Shown here: piece by piece, positions 7,746 to 16,255 of the stretch
How the letters are laid out: every line of letters starts with the position of its first letter
Position numbering within the stretch: position 1 is the stretch's first letter
Assembly: GCA_046313915.1 (NCBI GenBank)
Contig: JBKBXX010000008.1
Location: forward strand, 1-45,359
Direction: 5' to 3'
DNA from: CAKKQX01 sp046313915
GTDB lineage: Bacteria; Pseudomonadota; Gammaproteobacteria; Burkholderiales; SG8-41
DNA: 45,359 nt
Position numbers and translations under genes: made by a program
Notes under the pieces: model-generated
What the model was told of the DNA's origin: nothing
The model's database searches: none
What the model saw: only the letters and a program-made list of their open reading frames with translations

Positions 7746-9832
7746 ACCAGAGTATCGGCTTGCCTGCATTGATCGGCAGCAAAGCCAGTTGGCGCGGGCT
7801 GGCGGGCCCCGTGCTGATCGTCATGATCCTGGCGATGATGATTTTGCCGTTGCCGCCGTTTCTGCTCGATGTGCTGTTCACCTTCAATATTGCGCTCGCA
7901 GTAATGGTGCTGCTGGTCAGTCTTTACGCGATGAAACCGCTGGATTTCGCGGTGTTTCCCACGGTGCTGCTGGTGACCACTCTGTTGCGGCTGTCGCTCA
8001 ACGTGGCCTCCACCCGGGTGGTGCTGCTGGAAGGGCATACCGGCGCGGATGCCGCCGGCAAGGTGATCGAAGCTTTCGGTCATTTCGTGGTCGGCGGCAA
8101 CTACGCTGTGGGCCTCGTGGTATTCGTCATTCTAGTGGTGATCAACTTCGTGGTGGTGACCAAGGGCGCCGGACGCATTGCGGAAGTGAGCGCGCGTTTC
8201 ACCCTCGATGCGATGCCCGGCAAGCAGATGGCGATCGACGCCGATCTCAACGCGGGACTGATCGGTGAGGAGGAGGCGCGCAAGCGCCGTGCCGTGATTG
8301 CCCAGGAAGCTGATTTTTACGGTGCCATGGACGGCGCCAGCAAGTTTGTGCGCGGTGACGCGGTCGCCGGCATCATCATCATGCTGGTCAGCATTGTCGG
8401 CGGCTTCGCGGTCGGCGTGCTGCAGCATGATCTGGACATCGCCGCCGCGGCCCGCAACTACACCTTGCTGACGATTGGCGACGGTCTGGTGGCACAAATA
8501 CCGGCGCTGGTGATTTCGACCGCTGCGGGCATCGTCGTGAGCCGTGTGTCGACCGACGAAGATGTCGGGCAGCAGATGATAGGGCAGCTGTTCAGCAAGC
8601 CGCAGGTGCTGATGCTCACGGCGGGCATACTCGGCGTAATGGGCGTGATACCCGGAATGCCGCACATGGCGTTTCTGCTGCTCGCCTTGTTGCTCGGCGC
8701 CGGCGCCTATTTGCTGGCGAACAAAGCCGCCGCCGTCGAACCTGCTGCCGCCGTGGCGAGCATGGAAGCGCCGCCCCAGGAAGCGCAGGAAGCCACGTGG
8801 GACGACGTCACCCCCGTCGACACTCTGGGGCTCGAGGTCGGCTATCGCCTGATTCCCCTCGTGGACAAGAACCAGGATGGCGATCTGTTGCGGCGCATCC
8901 GGGGAATCCGCAAGAAATTCGCCCAGGAAATCGGCTTTCTGGTGCCTGCGGTGCATATACGCGACAACCTCGGGCTGCGTCCCAATGCCTACCGCGTCAC
9001 GCTCAAGGGTGTGGAAATCGGCAGCGGCGAGGCTTACGTCGGCATGTACCTTGCCATCAATCCGGGGCACGCGAGCGGCATGCTCCCGGGCACCGCGACG
9101 CAGGATCCCGCTTTCGGCCTGCCTGCCGTGTGGGTGGATGCAGCACAGCGCGAACAGGCGCAGGCTTTCGGCTACACCGTGGTCGACGCCAGCGTGGTCG
9201 TGGCAACCCATATCGATCAGCTGATCCACAACCATGCGGCAGAGTTGCTGGGCCGTCAGGAGCTGCAACAGCTGCTCGACAGACTCAATCGCGATTCGCC
9301 GAAACTGCTCGAGGATGTGGTGCCGAAACTGCTGCCTGTCACAACAGTGCAGAAAGTCATGCAGAACCTTTTGTCGGAAGGCGTGCACATCCGGGATCTG
9401 GCATCGATCATGGAAACGCTGGCGGAACATGGGCCGCGCACCCAGGATCCCATGGAACTCACCGCTGCCGTCCGTGTCGCGCTGGGCCGTGCCATCACCC
9501 AGCAGATTTATCCCCACGGCGCCGAACTGCAGGTGATCGCGCTCGACTACGAGCTGGAGCGGGTGCTGACCCAGGCGTTGCAGCAGAACGCCGCGCAGCC
9601 GGCAGGCATCGAGCCCGGGCTTGCCGATACACTGGTGCGGGAAGCCCAGGCCGCCGTCCAGCGCCAGGAGCAGCAGGGGTTCCCGCCGGTGTTGCTGGTT
9701 CCGCCGCAACTCAGGACAGTGCTGTCGCGTTTCCTGCGGCGCGCGATCCCGCAGCTCAAGGTCATTTCCCATTCTGAAATTTCGCATTCGGGAACCATCA
9801 AGGTTACGTCCATACTCGGAGGTAAAGTGTGA
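7742..9832 (+). CDS. flhA: Flagellar type III export gate protein FlhA
   Basis: FlhA is the nonameric inner-membrane gate that receives export substrates and chaperones. The 696-residue product is of family length. About eight membrane segments lie in residues 20-325, with the conserved loop TKGAGRIAEVSARFTLDAMPGKQMAIDADLNAG-type sequence near 140-175. A linker (330-365) leads to the cytoplasmic domains, including DNLGLRPNAYRV and the C-terminal VISHSEI. It overlaps flhB by four bases and flhF by four. Confidence 0.97.
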   Translation: MNQSIGLPALIGSKASWRGLAGPVLIVMILAMMILPLPPFLLDVLFTFNIALAVMVLLVSLYAMKPLDFAVFPTVLLVTTLLRLSLNVASTRVVLLEGHTGADAAGKVIEAFGHFVVGGNYAVGLVVFVILVVINFVVVTKGAGRIAEVSARFTLDAMPGKQMAIDADLNAGLIGEEEARKRRAVIAQEADFYGAMDGASKFVRGDAVAGIIIMLVSIVGGFAVGVLQHDLDIAAAARNYTLLTIGDGLVAQIPALVISTAAGIVVSRVSTDEDVGQQMIGQLFSKPQVLMLTAGILGVMGVIPGMPHMAFLLLALLLGAGAYLLANKAAAVEPAAAVASMEAPPQEAQEATWDDVTPVDTLGLEVGYRLIPLVDKNQDGDLLRRIRGIRKKFAQEIGFLVPAVHIRDNLGLRPNAYRVTLKGVEIGSGEAYVGMYLAINPGHASGMLPGTATQDPAFGLPAVWVDAAQREQAQAFGYTVVDASVVVATHIDQLIHNHAAELLGRQELQQLLDRLNRDSPKLLEDVVPKLLPVTTVQKVMQNLLSEGVHIRDLASIMETLAEHGPRTQDPMELTAAVRVALGRAITQQIYPHGAELQVIALDYELERVLTQALQQNAAQPAGIEPGLADTLVREAQAAVQRQEQQGFPPVLLVPPQLRTVLSRFLRRAIPQLKVISHSEISHSGTIKVTSILGGKV

Positions 9833-11106
9833 AGGCCAGAAGCTTTTTTGCCGAAACATCGCGCGAAGCATTGCGTCAGGTGAAGGACGCGCTCGGCCCG
9901 GATGCCGTGATTCTGGCAAACCGGAAAGTCGAAGGCGGCGTGGAAATCGTGGCCATGGGAGGAAAGGAGATTGCGCAGTTCGACGGCCATTCCGGCTCGG
10001 CCGTCAAGGGACGGGATGCGGTTGCAGAACGACAGGCGCCTGCCATCAGAAAAATGGCTGTGTCGCCGGAAAAGCCGGTTGCGTCATCGCCGCAGAATCC
10101 GGTGCCCGATGCCACCACCCAGAGCCTCATCGCCGAAATCAAAATGCTGCGCGGTCTGGTGGAGGAGCAATTGGCCGGTCTCGCGTGGGGCGAAAGCCAG
10201 CGGCGCGAACCCGCCAAGGCGCAATTGCTGCGCCTGATGCTGAACGCCGGCTTCAGTGCCTTGCTGTCGCGTCAGGTGCTGGAGAAAATGCCGGCCGGCT
10301 GCGACTTCGAAAAGGGGCTGAAATGGATCAAGGCGGCGCTTGCCCACAATCTGCGCATTGCGCCGGACGCCGATAATATCGTCGACCGCGGCGGCGTTTA
10401 TGCGCTGGTGGGTCCCACCGGTGTGGGCAAAACCACCACCACGGCCAAGATCGCGGCGCGCTGCGTGGTCAAACACGGCGCCGACAAGCTGGCGCTGCTC
10501 ACCACCGACAGCTATCGCATCGGCGGTCACGAACAACTGCGCATTTACGGCAGGTTGCTGGGTGTCACGGTGCACGCCGTGAAAGATGCGGAAGACCTGC
10601 GGCTGACGCTGGCCGAGCTGCGCCACAAGCACATGGTGCTGATCGATACCGTGGGCGTGGGGCAGCGCGACCAGGTCGTGCTCGAGCAGGAAGCGATGCT
10701 GGGAGGCTGCGGAGCGGATATCAGGCGCATGTTGCTGCTCAATGCCACTTGCACCGGCGGCACGCTCGACGATGTGGTGCGGGCGTTCCACGGCGAGAGC
10801 GCACACGGCTGCATCATCACCAAAATGGACGAAGCGGTGAATCTCGGCGTGGTGCTCGATACCGTGGTGCGCAACAGGCTGGTGCTGCATTTCGTGGCGA
10901 ATGGCCAGAAAGTGCCCGAAGACCTGCACCCCGCAAATGCCCCCAATCTGACGCACTGCGCATTCGAGCCGCAGACCGGCGAATCGCCGTTTGCGTTGTC
11001 GGACAACGAATTTTCCCTGGTGGCGGCGGGGCTGGCGGCGGTGGGCGGGGCGGGTGCGGCGGCGTCCCGCGGCCTCGCTGCCGCAGGCGGGGTGTTCCAT
11101 GGCTAG
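9829..11106 (+). CDS. flhF: Signal-recognition-particle-like GTPase FlhF
   Basis: FlhF is an SRP-type GTPase that directs where the flagellum is assembled, notably at the pole. The 425-residue product has a basic N-terminal B domain (KARSFFAETSREALRQVKDALG), a linker with Ala/Pro, and an NG domain. P-loop G-P-T-G-V-G-K-T starts at residue 195, with DSYRIGGHEQL, the G3 motif DTVGVGQRD and the G4-type TKMDEA. The start is a GTG at 9829 after CGGAGG, overlapping the flhA stop. The C-terminal tail of about 35 residues after DNEFSLVAAG is Ala/Gly-rich. It overlaps flhG by eight bases. Confidence 0.95.
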   Translation: MKARSFFAETSREALRQVKDALGPDAVILANRKVEGGVEIVAMGGKEIAQFDGHSGSAVKGRDAVAERQAPAIRKMAVSPEKPVASSPQNPVPDATTQSLIAEIKMLRGLVEEQLAGLAWGESQRREPAKAQLLRLMLNAGFSALLSRQVLEKMPAGCDFEKGLKWIKAALAHNLRIAPDADNIVDRGGVYALVGPTGVGKTTTTAKIAARCVVKHGADKLALLTTDSYRIGGHEQLRIYGRLLGVTVHAVKDAEDLRLTLAELRHKHMVLIDTVGVGQRDQVVLEQEAMLGGCGADIRRMLLLNATCTGGTLDDVVRAFHGESAHGCIITKMDEAVNLGVVLDTVVRNRLVLHFVANGQKVPEDLHPANAPNLTHCAFEPQTGESPFALSDNEFSLVAAGLAAVGGAGAAASRGLAAAGGVFHG

Positions 11107-11983
11107 GATCACGGGAGATCAGGCTGACGGCCTGCGACGCCTGCTCGCCAGAAATTCGCTGCGCATCATCACGGTTGCGAGCGCCACCGCCGGTGTCGGG
11201 AAAACCAGTTGCGTCGTCAACCTTGCCGTGGCTCTGGTGAAAGCCGGGCGCAATGTGCTGATCCTCGACGAAAGCGCAGGACGCAGCAATGTGAGCGGCG
11301 TCCTGGGAATCAATGCGCGCTACGATCTGCTGGACGTCATCAATCGCGACAAGACGCTGGAACAGGTATTGGTGGCGGGGCCGGAAGGCATTTGCGTGCT
11401 GCCGGCGGCGCGTGGCGTCGCGCGCCTTGCCGGGATCGGCCGCGAAGACCAGGACCGGCTGATCGCGTGCTTCGGCAGGCTGCCCAATCCGGTCGACGTG
11501 GTGCTGGTCGACACCGCGACCGGCAACGGTGGCAAAGCCTTGCCGGTCAGTCTTGCCGCGCAGGAGACGATGCTGGTGTTGTCCAAGTCGACAACCTCCA
11601 TTACCGGCAATTATGCGCTGATCAAGACCATGAGCCTGCAATACGCGAAACGCCATTTCGGGGTGCTGGTGAACAAGGTCCGCACCGAACGCGAGGCGAA
11701 AGCCATTTTCCTGAACATGGCGCAGGCGGCGCAGCGTTACTTGTCGGTATCCCTCGATTACCTGGGTTTCATTCCTCCCGATGACAAGCTCGAGCGCGCG
11801 ACGGCGCTGTGCGCGCCGGTAGTGGAAGCCTTCCCCGCGGCTGCGTCCGCCATGGCTTTTCGCGCGATGGCAGGCGCAATGACAGGATGGTCCCGTCGGG
11901 GAGGGGGGGAAGAAAGTATCGAAGGTTTCATGCAGCGACTGATTCAATCGAGCCGCCTTGGCGCGGCAAGCATCGGAATATAG
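11099..11983 (+). CDS. flhG: MinD-like ATPase FlhG (FleN), flagellar number regulator
   Basis: FlhG/FleN limits flagellar number and stimulates FlhF. The 294-residue product starts at an ATG inside the flhF end. It carries the activator helix motif DQADGLR at residues 7-13, known in FlhG as DQAxxLR. The Walker A region reads T-A-G-V-G-K-T at 30-36: the signature lysine and first glycine of the MinD-type KGGVGKT are replaced by Thr and Ala, while K35 is kept. LILDESAGRSN and VVLVDTATG correspond to the later nucleotide-site segments. The C-terminus (about 268-282, ESIEGFMQRLIQ) could be an amphipathic membrane-targeting helix. fliA follows after eight bases. Confidence 0.9.
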   Translation: MARITGDQADGLRRLLARNSLRIITVASATAGVGKTSCVVNLAVALVKAGRNVLILDESAGRSNVSGVLGINARYDLLDVINRDKTLEQVLVAGPEGICVLPAARGVARLAGIGREDQDRLIACFGRLPNPVDVVLVDTATGNGGKALPVSLAAQETMLVLSKSTTSITGNYALIKTMSLQYAKRHFGVLVNKVRTEREAKAIFLNMAQAAQRYLSVSLDYLGFIPPDDKLERATALCAPVVEAFPAAASAMAFRAMAGAMTGWSRRGGGEESIEGFMQRLIQSSRLGAASIGI

Positions 11984-11991
11984 GCCCGTCT

Positions 11992-12702
11992 ATGTATACC
12001 GCGACCGGAAGCGTCGACAAGCAGCAATACATCAATCAATTTGCGCCGCTGGTGAAGCGCATCGCCCATTACATGATGGCGAAACTGCCCGCTTCGGTGC
12101 AGCTGGACGACATCATCCAGGCGGGCATGATCGGCCTGCTGGATGCCGTCAGCCGCTACCAGGGATCGCTAGGCGCGCAGTTCGAATCCTATGCCGCCCA
12201 GCGCATACGCGGCGCCATCCTCGACGAACTGCGGCAGGCCGACTGGCTGCCGCGCAGCATACGCAAGAACATGCGGCGGATCGAAGCCGCGGTGAGCAAG
12301 CTCGAGCAGCGTCTGGGGCGGCCGCCGACCGAGCCCGAGCTCGCCCGCGAAATGGGTATGCCGCTCGCCGAGTATCAGGAAATGCTGCAGGATTCACGCG
12401 GCTGCCAGCTCATCTATTTCGACGATCTCAAAGGCTCCGACAGCGATCACTTTCTGGACAGCCACCGTATCGAAAACGATGCCAATCCTCTCGAAATGCT
12501 GATCGACGAGAATCTCCGCGGGCTGCTGATCAAGGCCATCGAGGAGCTACCGCCGCGGGAAAAAATGGTGATGGGCATGCACTACGAGCAGGAGCTCAAC
12601 CTGCGGGAGATCGGCGAAGTGCTCGGCGTGAGCGAGTCGCGGGTCTGCCAGCTGCACAGCCAGGCGGTCGCACGCCTGCGCGCCAAAATGAAGAAACTGT
12701 GA
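11992..12702 (+). CDS. fliA: Flagellar RNA polymerase sigma factor FliA (sigma-28)
   Basis: FliA directs transcription of late flagellar and chemotaxis genes. The 236-residue product has region 2 (LVKRIAHYMMAKLP, DDIIQAGMIGLLDA, FESYAAQRIRGAILDELR), region 3 (RRIEAAVSKLEQRLGRPPTEPELA) and region 4 with the helix-turn-helix LNLREIGEVLGVSESRVCQLHSQA. The start at 11992 matches family N-termini; the frame is open upstream but overlaps flhG. It ends the flhBAFG-fliA run and faces flgN convergently. FliA-type promoters are visible in the window before cheY, flgM and flgK. Confidence 0.97.
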   Translation: MYTATGSVDKQQYINQFAPLVKRIAHYMMAKLPASVQLDDIIQAGMIGLLDAVSRYQGSLGAQFESYAAQRIRGAILDELRQADWLPRSIRKNMRRIEAAVSKLEQRLGRPPTEPELAREMGMPLAEYQEMLQDSRGCQLIYFDDLKGSDSDHFLDSHRIENDANPLEMLIDENLRGLLIKAIEELPPREKMVMGMHYEQELNLREIGEVLGVSESRVCQLHSQAVARLRAKMKKL

Positions 12703-12775
12703 TCCGGTTTTAACGATGCCCGTCCGTAGCCGTAGCTGGCGACGCGGGCGGCAGCGATCTGGCGCATTGCGAAAA

Positions 12776-12806
12776 CGCCCGTTGCCGTTTCAGACGGACG
12801 GGAGCG
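12776..12806 (-). terminator. Hairpin terminator candidate between convergent flgN and fliA
   Basis: On the minus strand CCCGT-CCGT, loop CTGAA, ACGG, bulge CA, ACGGG forms a 9-base-pair stem (12778-12802) followed by CGTTTT. It lies just past the flgN stop and could end the flgMN transcript, and also slow fliA transcripts from the other side. Confidence 0.45.
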
Positions 12807-12825
12807 CGGGCCGGTGAATGTTTTT

Positions 12826-13308
12826 TTATGCTGCGCCGAGCTGCCGCGCGTGGGATACCGGCAGTGCTTGGCCGTGGGGGCCATACAATGCCGGGGCGCC
12901 GCAGGCGATTCCCAGGGCCGTGAGCATTTGCTGGTGATGACGCAGTTGCAGGTTGATCAGGGCACCGTTGGCCTGGTTCAGTGCGCGCGCTTCTTCCGCG
13001 AAACGCCGCAAATCGCGCCACGCCGCGGCGGCGCCGGCATTCCGTGAATGGGCGGCGATCCATGATTCCATGCCCTGCGCATCGGGGCTGAATCCCGCCG
13101 CCGCCAGATGACGTGCGCGCTGCTGGGCGAGCGCGCTCAACTGCTGGGCCATTTTGAGCTTGTCGCGCGCCAGGGTTTCCAGGCGTTCCGCGACGCCGTC
13201 CCGCAGCGCTTCCTGCTCGGTTTTCAGCAGACCGACGAATTCCCCCGCGCCGTTGCGTTCGATGAGCAGGTTGGCTATGAATTCAGCCGCATTCGTCACC
13301 GCTTTCAT
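12826..13308 (-). CDS. flgN: Flagellar export chaperone FlgN
   Basis: FlgN is the cytoplasmic chaperone for the hook-filament junction proteins FlgK and FlgL. The 160-residue product is mostly helical with heptad-like leucines (FVGLLKTEQEALRDG, ARDKLKMAQQLSALAQQR). Near the end it has the conserved NQANGALINLQLRHHQQMLTAL stretch of the FlgN family, followed by a short tail. It overlaps the flgM stop by four bases (ATGA), the standard flgMN arrangement. Its known partners flgK and flgL are in this window. Confidence 0.92.
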   Translation of the reverse strand: MKAVTNAAEFIANLLIERNGAGEFVGLLKTEQEALRDGVAERLETLARDKLKMAQQLSALAQQRARHLAAAGFSPDAQGMESWIAAHSRNAGAAAAWRDLRRFAEEARALNQANGALINLQLRHHQQMLTALGIACGAPALYGPHGQALPVSHARQLGAA

Positions 13309-13628
13309 TGGATCCTGCGCCCGCCATCGTGCGGTTGCAACAGTTCTTTTACCGTATCGAGGAGCCGGTCGGCCACCACTTCGGCATTGACCTTGAAGCG
13401 GCCTTCGCTGATTGCCTGCTTGATTTCCTCTACCCGCGCTGCGTCGAACACCCCTTCGCTGGCGAGGCTGCTCTCGATCGACTGCAGTTGTGACGAAAGA
13501 GGGCTCAGCTCGACCTTTTCGCTGGTATCCACAGGCGGCGGATTGGCATTGCCGGCCTTGTCGGGGCGTTTCGTGGTCTCACCGGTAGCGATGCCGACCA
13601 CGGTTTTCGTCGAATTGTCGATTTTCAT
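13305..13628 (-). CDS. flgM: Anti-sigma-28 factor FlgM
   Basis: FlgM binds FliA until the hook-basal body is complete and is then exported, releasing FliA. The 107-residue product has the unstructured N-terminal half typical of FlgM and a C-terminal sigma-binding half with VELSPLSSQLQSIES, VFDAARVEEIKQAISEGRFKVNAEVVADRLL. Two sigma-28-type promoters lie directly upstream, so FliA appears to drive its own inhibitor. An AGGGA sequence precedes the ATG. Confidence 0.95.
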   Translation of the reverse strand: MKIDNSTKTVVGIATGETTKRPDKAGNANPPPVDTSEKVELSPLSSQLQSIESSLASEGVFDAARVEEIKQAISEGRFKVNAEVVADRLLDTVKELLQPHDGGRRIQ

Positions 13629-13664
13629 AGATAAGTCCCTCAGTATTGGCCCACCGCGTTTTGT

Positions 13665-13691
13665 TGAACGGCACTTTTTCCCTGAACTTTA
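13665..13691 (-). promoter_or_regulatory. Proximal sigma-28 (FliA) promoter of flgMN
   Basis: Reading the minus strand: TAAAGTTC (13691-13684), 11 bases, GCCGTTCA (13672-13665). The -35 box matches seven of eight bases and the spacing is exact; the -10 box keeps GCCG. It is 37 bases upstream of the flgM start. Confidence 0.6.
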
Positions 13692-13722
13692 GGCCGCGGC
13701 CACAAAAAAATTCAACAGTTTC

Positions 13723-13749
13723 ATTACGGCAGCCCGAAACAAAACTTTA
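13723..13749 (-). promoter_or_regulatory. Distal sigma-28 (FliA) promoter of flgMN
   Basis: Reading the minus strand: TAAAGTTT (13749-13742), a perfect -35 consensus, 11 bases, then GCCGTAAT (13730-13723). It lies between the flgA stop and flgM, 58 bases before the proximal site. Confidence 0.72.
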
Positions 13750-13760
13750 GCCCGCCCGCT

Positions 13761-14468
13761 TCAAGGGCGCATCTCCACTACGGCGCCAGCGCGGGCAACA
13801 CCGCTCACCACCTGCCCCGACTGGACGCGCACCTGCACCGGCTGGCCTTCGGCAGCCGCGGTGAGCGCCTTGCCTTCTGCGCTGACGCTGAAGCCCCGGC
13901 CTTGGACGACGAGTTTAACTGATTGATTTTGCTGAATTATTGTGGGTGAGCGCAGCATGTCGTGGCGCAGCGGCTGGCCGGCGCCGACATTGCTCGTCAG
14001 CGTCTTGCCGAGAACGTGGCGGGCGTCGGTCAGGATGCCGGCGGGCATCTGCGTGAGATCGGCTTGCTGCAGGGTGATGTCGGATTCCGTGAGAGGCTGG
14101 TTCTGGGCCAGCGGCCGGGCGCTGTGCACCACTTCCGCGGTGACCCTCACTTCGACCGGAACATAAATGAGCCACGGGGTCGCCCCGTTGCACCGCACCC
14201 CCACGGAGGCCTTGCCCCACAGGCGGTTGCCCGGCGGGACAAAAGGTTCCAGTGCCGGGCACGCCGGCAGATTGAGTCCGGTTTCGACCGTGCCCACCGC
14301 AAAGTTCACCTTGCCCGGCAAGCCGGCGGTCTCGCGCCGCAGATGGTTTTCCACGGCTTTCCTGACGGCCAGCGCCTCCTGCTGGCGTGCGGGTTCCGAC
14401 GCGGTGGCGGGAAAGGCGGTCAGCAGCATCAGTCCCGCGAGATAACGACAAAAGAATCGGCTGGTCAT
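13761..14468 (-). CDS. flgA: Flagellar P-ring assembly chaperone FlgA
   Basis: FlgA is a periplasmic chaperone for P-ring (FlgI) assembly. The 235-residue product has an N-terminal signal peptide (hydrophobic YLAGLMLLTAFPATA, cleavage near residue 25) and an SAF-type domain from about 110 with RPLAQNQPLTESDITLQQADL and GQPLRHDMLRSP. It ends in the conserved QGRGFSVSAEGKALTAAAEGQPVQVRVQSGQVVSGVAR-type C-terminus. The ATG at 14468 is used; a TTG three codons earlier is possible, and no clear ribosome site decides between them. It is divergent from flgB, which is the common arrangement. Confidence 0.93.
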   Translation of the reverse strand: MTSRFFCRYLAGLMLLTAFPATASEPARQQEALAVRKAVENHLRRETAGLPGKVNFAVGTVETGLNLPACPALEPFVPPGNRLWGKASVGVRCNGATPWLIYVPVEVRVTAEVVHSARPLAQNQPLTESDITLQQADLTQMPAGILTDARHVLGKTLTSNVGAGQPLRHDMLRSPTIIQQNQSVKLVVQGRGFSVSAEGKALTAAAEGQPVQVRVQSGQVVSGVARAGAVVEMRP

Positions 14469-14524
14469 GGCTCGCAAAAAGTCGGTTGGTTGTGCCGGTG
14501 CTTTCTTGCCGCGACCGGCAAAAA

Positions 14525-14541
14525 TTGCCGCAGCGATGCCA
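14525..14541 (-). promoter_or_regulatory. Possible sigma-54 promoter of flgA
   Basis: On the minus strand TGGCATCGCTGCGGCAAT has GG and GC exactly 10 bases apart, with TGGCA at the -24 side and GGCA at -12. It is about 57 bases upstream of flgA. The -12 box is not canonical (TTGC expected), so this is a weaker candidate than those before flgB and fliK. Confidence 0.4.
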
Positions 14542-14636
14542 TGGTAGCAGCGGGCGCGCCGCGTCGAGCCGAGAACAGAGGTCGATTCCGGTCGTTATTC
14601 CAGCCGCCGCGGGAAAGGGGGCGGGAATAGTATCGC

Positions 14637-14653
14637 TGGCACGGCTAATGCTT
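14637..14653 (+). promoter_or_regulatory. Sigma-54 promoter of the flgB operon
   Basis: TGGCAC at 14637-14642 and TGCTT at 14649-14653 put the GG and GC dinucleotides exactly 10 bases apart, as sigma-54 requires. It lies 42 bases before the flgB start. FleR, encoded at 41839, is a sigma-54 activator and the likely regulator. Confidence 0.68.
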
Positions 14654-14694
14654 AACGGCAAGCGCGGAAATCAATTGAGGCTCAAGGAGGGAAA

Positions 14695-15102
14695 ATGGTC
14701 TCCAAACTGGATCAGTTGTTGCACTTTCACCAGACGGCATTGAACCTGCGCACACAACGCCAGCAGATTCTCGCCGGCAACATCGCCAACGCCGATGTGC
14801 CGCAGTTCAAGGCCAGGGATATCGATTTCTCCAAGGCTTTGCAAAGCGCATTGTCGCAGGGCGGCGCACGCGCGGAAGCCGTGCTGGCGGCGACCTCGCC
14901 GCGGCATCTCGCCCCCGTGGCGGGCAGCGGCAACGCGCCCGATCTGCAGTACCGCGTGCCCCACCAGGACAGCGTGGACGGCAATACCGTGGACATGGAT
15001 GTGGAACGCGCGCAGTTTGCCGACAACACGGTTCACGTCGAAGCCAATCTCATGTTTCTGAGCAGCCAGATCAAGACCATGCTGGCGGCGATCCAGGGCT
15101 AA
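14695..15102 (+). CDS. flgB: Flagellar proximal rod protein FlgB
   Basis: FlgB is a structural subunit of the proximal rod, exported by the type III apparatus. The 135-residue product has the rod-family motif QQILAGNIANADVPQFKARDIDF and the C-terminal helix FLSSQIKTMLAAIQG. The ATG is preceded by AAGGAGGG. It is the first gene of the flgBCDEFGHIJ run, and flgC follows after six bases. Confidence 0.96.
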   Translation: MVSKLDQLLHFHQTALNLRTQRQQILAGNIANADVPQFKARDIDFSKALQSALSQGGARAEAVLAATSPRHLAPVAGSGNAPDLQYRVPHQDSVDGNTVDMDVERAQFADNTVHVEANLMFLSSQIKTMLAAIQG

Positions 15103-15108
15103 CCGATC

Positions 15109-15513
15109 ATGTCATTGTTCAATGTCATAGACATCGCCGCTTCGGCGATGGCCGCACAGTCACAGCGGCTTAACGTGGTGGCAAGCAATCTGTCGAACGC
15201 GGACAGCGCGACCAGTTCCAGCGGCCAGCCGTACCGCGCCCGTCAGGTGGTGTTCAGCACCGCGCCCGTTTCGCCGCAAGGCGCGGCCGGCGTCAAGGTG
15301 ACCGGCGTGATCGAGGATCCGTCGCCGATGAAGCTCGTGTATGAACCCAAGCATCCCCTCGCCAACAAGGAAGGCTACGTGACCATGCCCAATGTCAACG
15401 TGGTCGAGGAGATGGTCAACATGATTTCGGCATCGCGCTCCTATCAGAACAGCGTCGACATGATGAATACCGCGAAAACGCTGCTGATGAAGACGTTGAC
15501 GCTCGGACAGTAG
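15109..15513 (+). CDS. flgC: Flagellar proximal rod protein FlgC
   Basis: FlgC is a proximal rod subunit. The 134-residue product has the N-terminal rod motif SAMAAQSQRLNVVASNLSNADS, the conserved YVTMPNVNVVEEMVNMISASRSYQ and a C-terminal helix MMNTAKTLLMKTLTLG. Size and motifs match the family. Confidence 0.97.
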   Translation: MSLFNVIDIAASAMAAQSQRLNVVASNLSNADSATSSSGQPYRARQVVFSTAPVSPQGAAGVKVTGVIEDPSPMKLVYEPKHPLANKEGYVTMPNVNVVEEMVNMISASRSYQNSVDMMNTAKTLLMKTLTLGQ

Positions 15514-15530
15514 GGCAAAGGAGAAAAGAT

Positions 15531-16202
15531 ATGGCCATAGTGCAGGACGTCACCACGACCCAGGGTTTCGCGGTTCCCGCCGCTTCCCCGCAGAAAGCCG
15601 CGGCCGGCGGGATTTCCGGGACCGAAGACCGCTTTCTCAGGCTGCTGGTCACGCAGTTGAAAAACCAGGATCCGCTCAACCCGCTGGACAACGCCCAGGT
15701 CACCTCGCAAATGGCGCAGCTCAGCACCGTGAACGGCATCGAAAAACTCAACACCACGCTGCAGTCGATGGCGACCAGTTTCAACGCCGGCCAGTCGCTG
15801 CAGGCCACCTCGATGATCGGACGCGGCGTGCTGGTTCCGGGCTCGGCGATCGTCCTCGAGGCGGGTGCGTCGTACGCCGGAATCGAACTGGCGGGGCCGG
15901 CTGATCAGGTGGTCGTTTCCATTCGCGATGCCGCGGGCAACGTGGTGGAACGCATGGACATCGGCGCCCATGCCGGGGGCATAACTGCGTTCCAGTGGGA
16001 TGGCGCCACGGCCAATGGCACCGCCGCCCCCGGCAACTACAGCTTCACCGTCGAGGCGGCGCAGGCAGGCAAGCAGGTTGCCGCCACCCCGCTGTCATTC
16101 GGGCGTGTCGTGGCGGTGACGCCGGGAACCCAGGGTGCGCAACTCACCGTCGGTGAGCTCGGCAGCATCGCTCTCTCCGACATCAAGCAGATCATCATGT
16201 AA
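15531..16202 (+). CDS. flgD: Flagellar hook cap / scaffolding protein FlgD
   Basis: FlgD caps the growing hook and is removed when it is complete. The 223-residue product has the conserved N-terminal FLRLLVTQLKNQDPLNPLDNAQ followed by SQMAQLSTVNGIEKLN. A Tudor/Fn3-like C-terminal part has ITAFQWDGATANGTAAPGNYSF. A ribosome site AAAGGAGA precedes the start at 15531. Confidence 0.96.
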   Translation: MAIVQDVTTTQGFAVPAASPQKAAAGGISGTEDRFLRLLVTQLKNQDPLNPLDNAQVTSQMAQLSTVNGIEKLNTTLQSMATSFNAGQSLQATSMIGRGVLVPGSAIVLEAGASYAGIELAGPADQVVVSIRDAAGNVVERMDIGAHAGGITAFQWDGATANGTAAPGNYSFTVEAAQAGKQVAATPLSFGRVVAVTPGTQGAQLTVGELGSIALSDIKQIIM

Positions 16203-16255
16203 GCAGTCGCGCAGCGCCCGAAACCGGACTCTACGGCAATCACAAGGAGCAACAG

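Noticed and set aside
8132..9919. 595-codon minus-strand open frame opposite flhA
   Set aside because: Shadow of flhA in high-GC sequence; the product is His/Arg/Gln-rich without recognisable domains, while flhA is complete and conserved.
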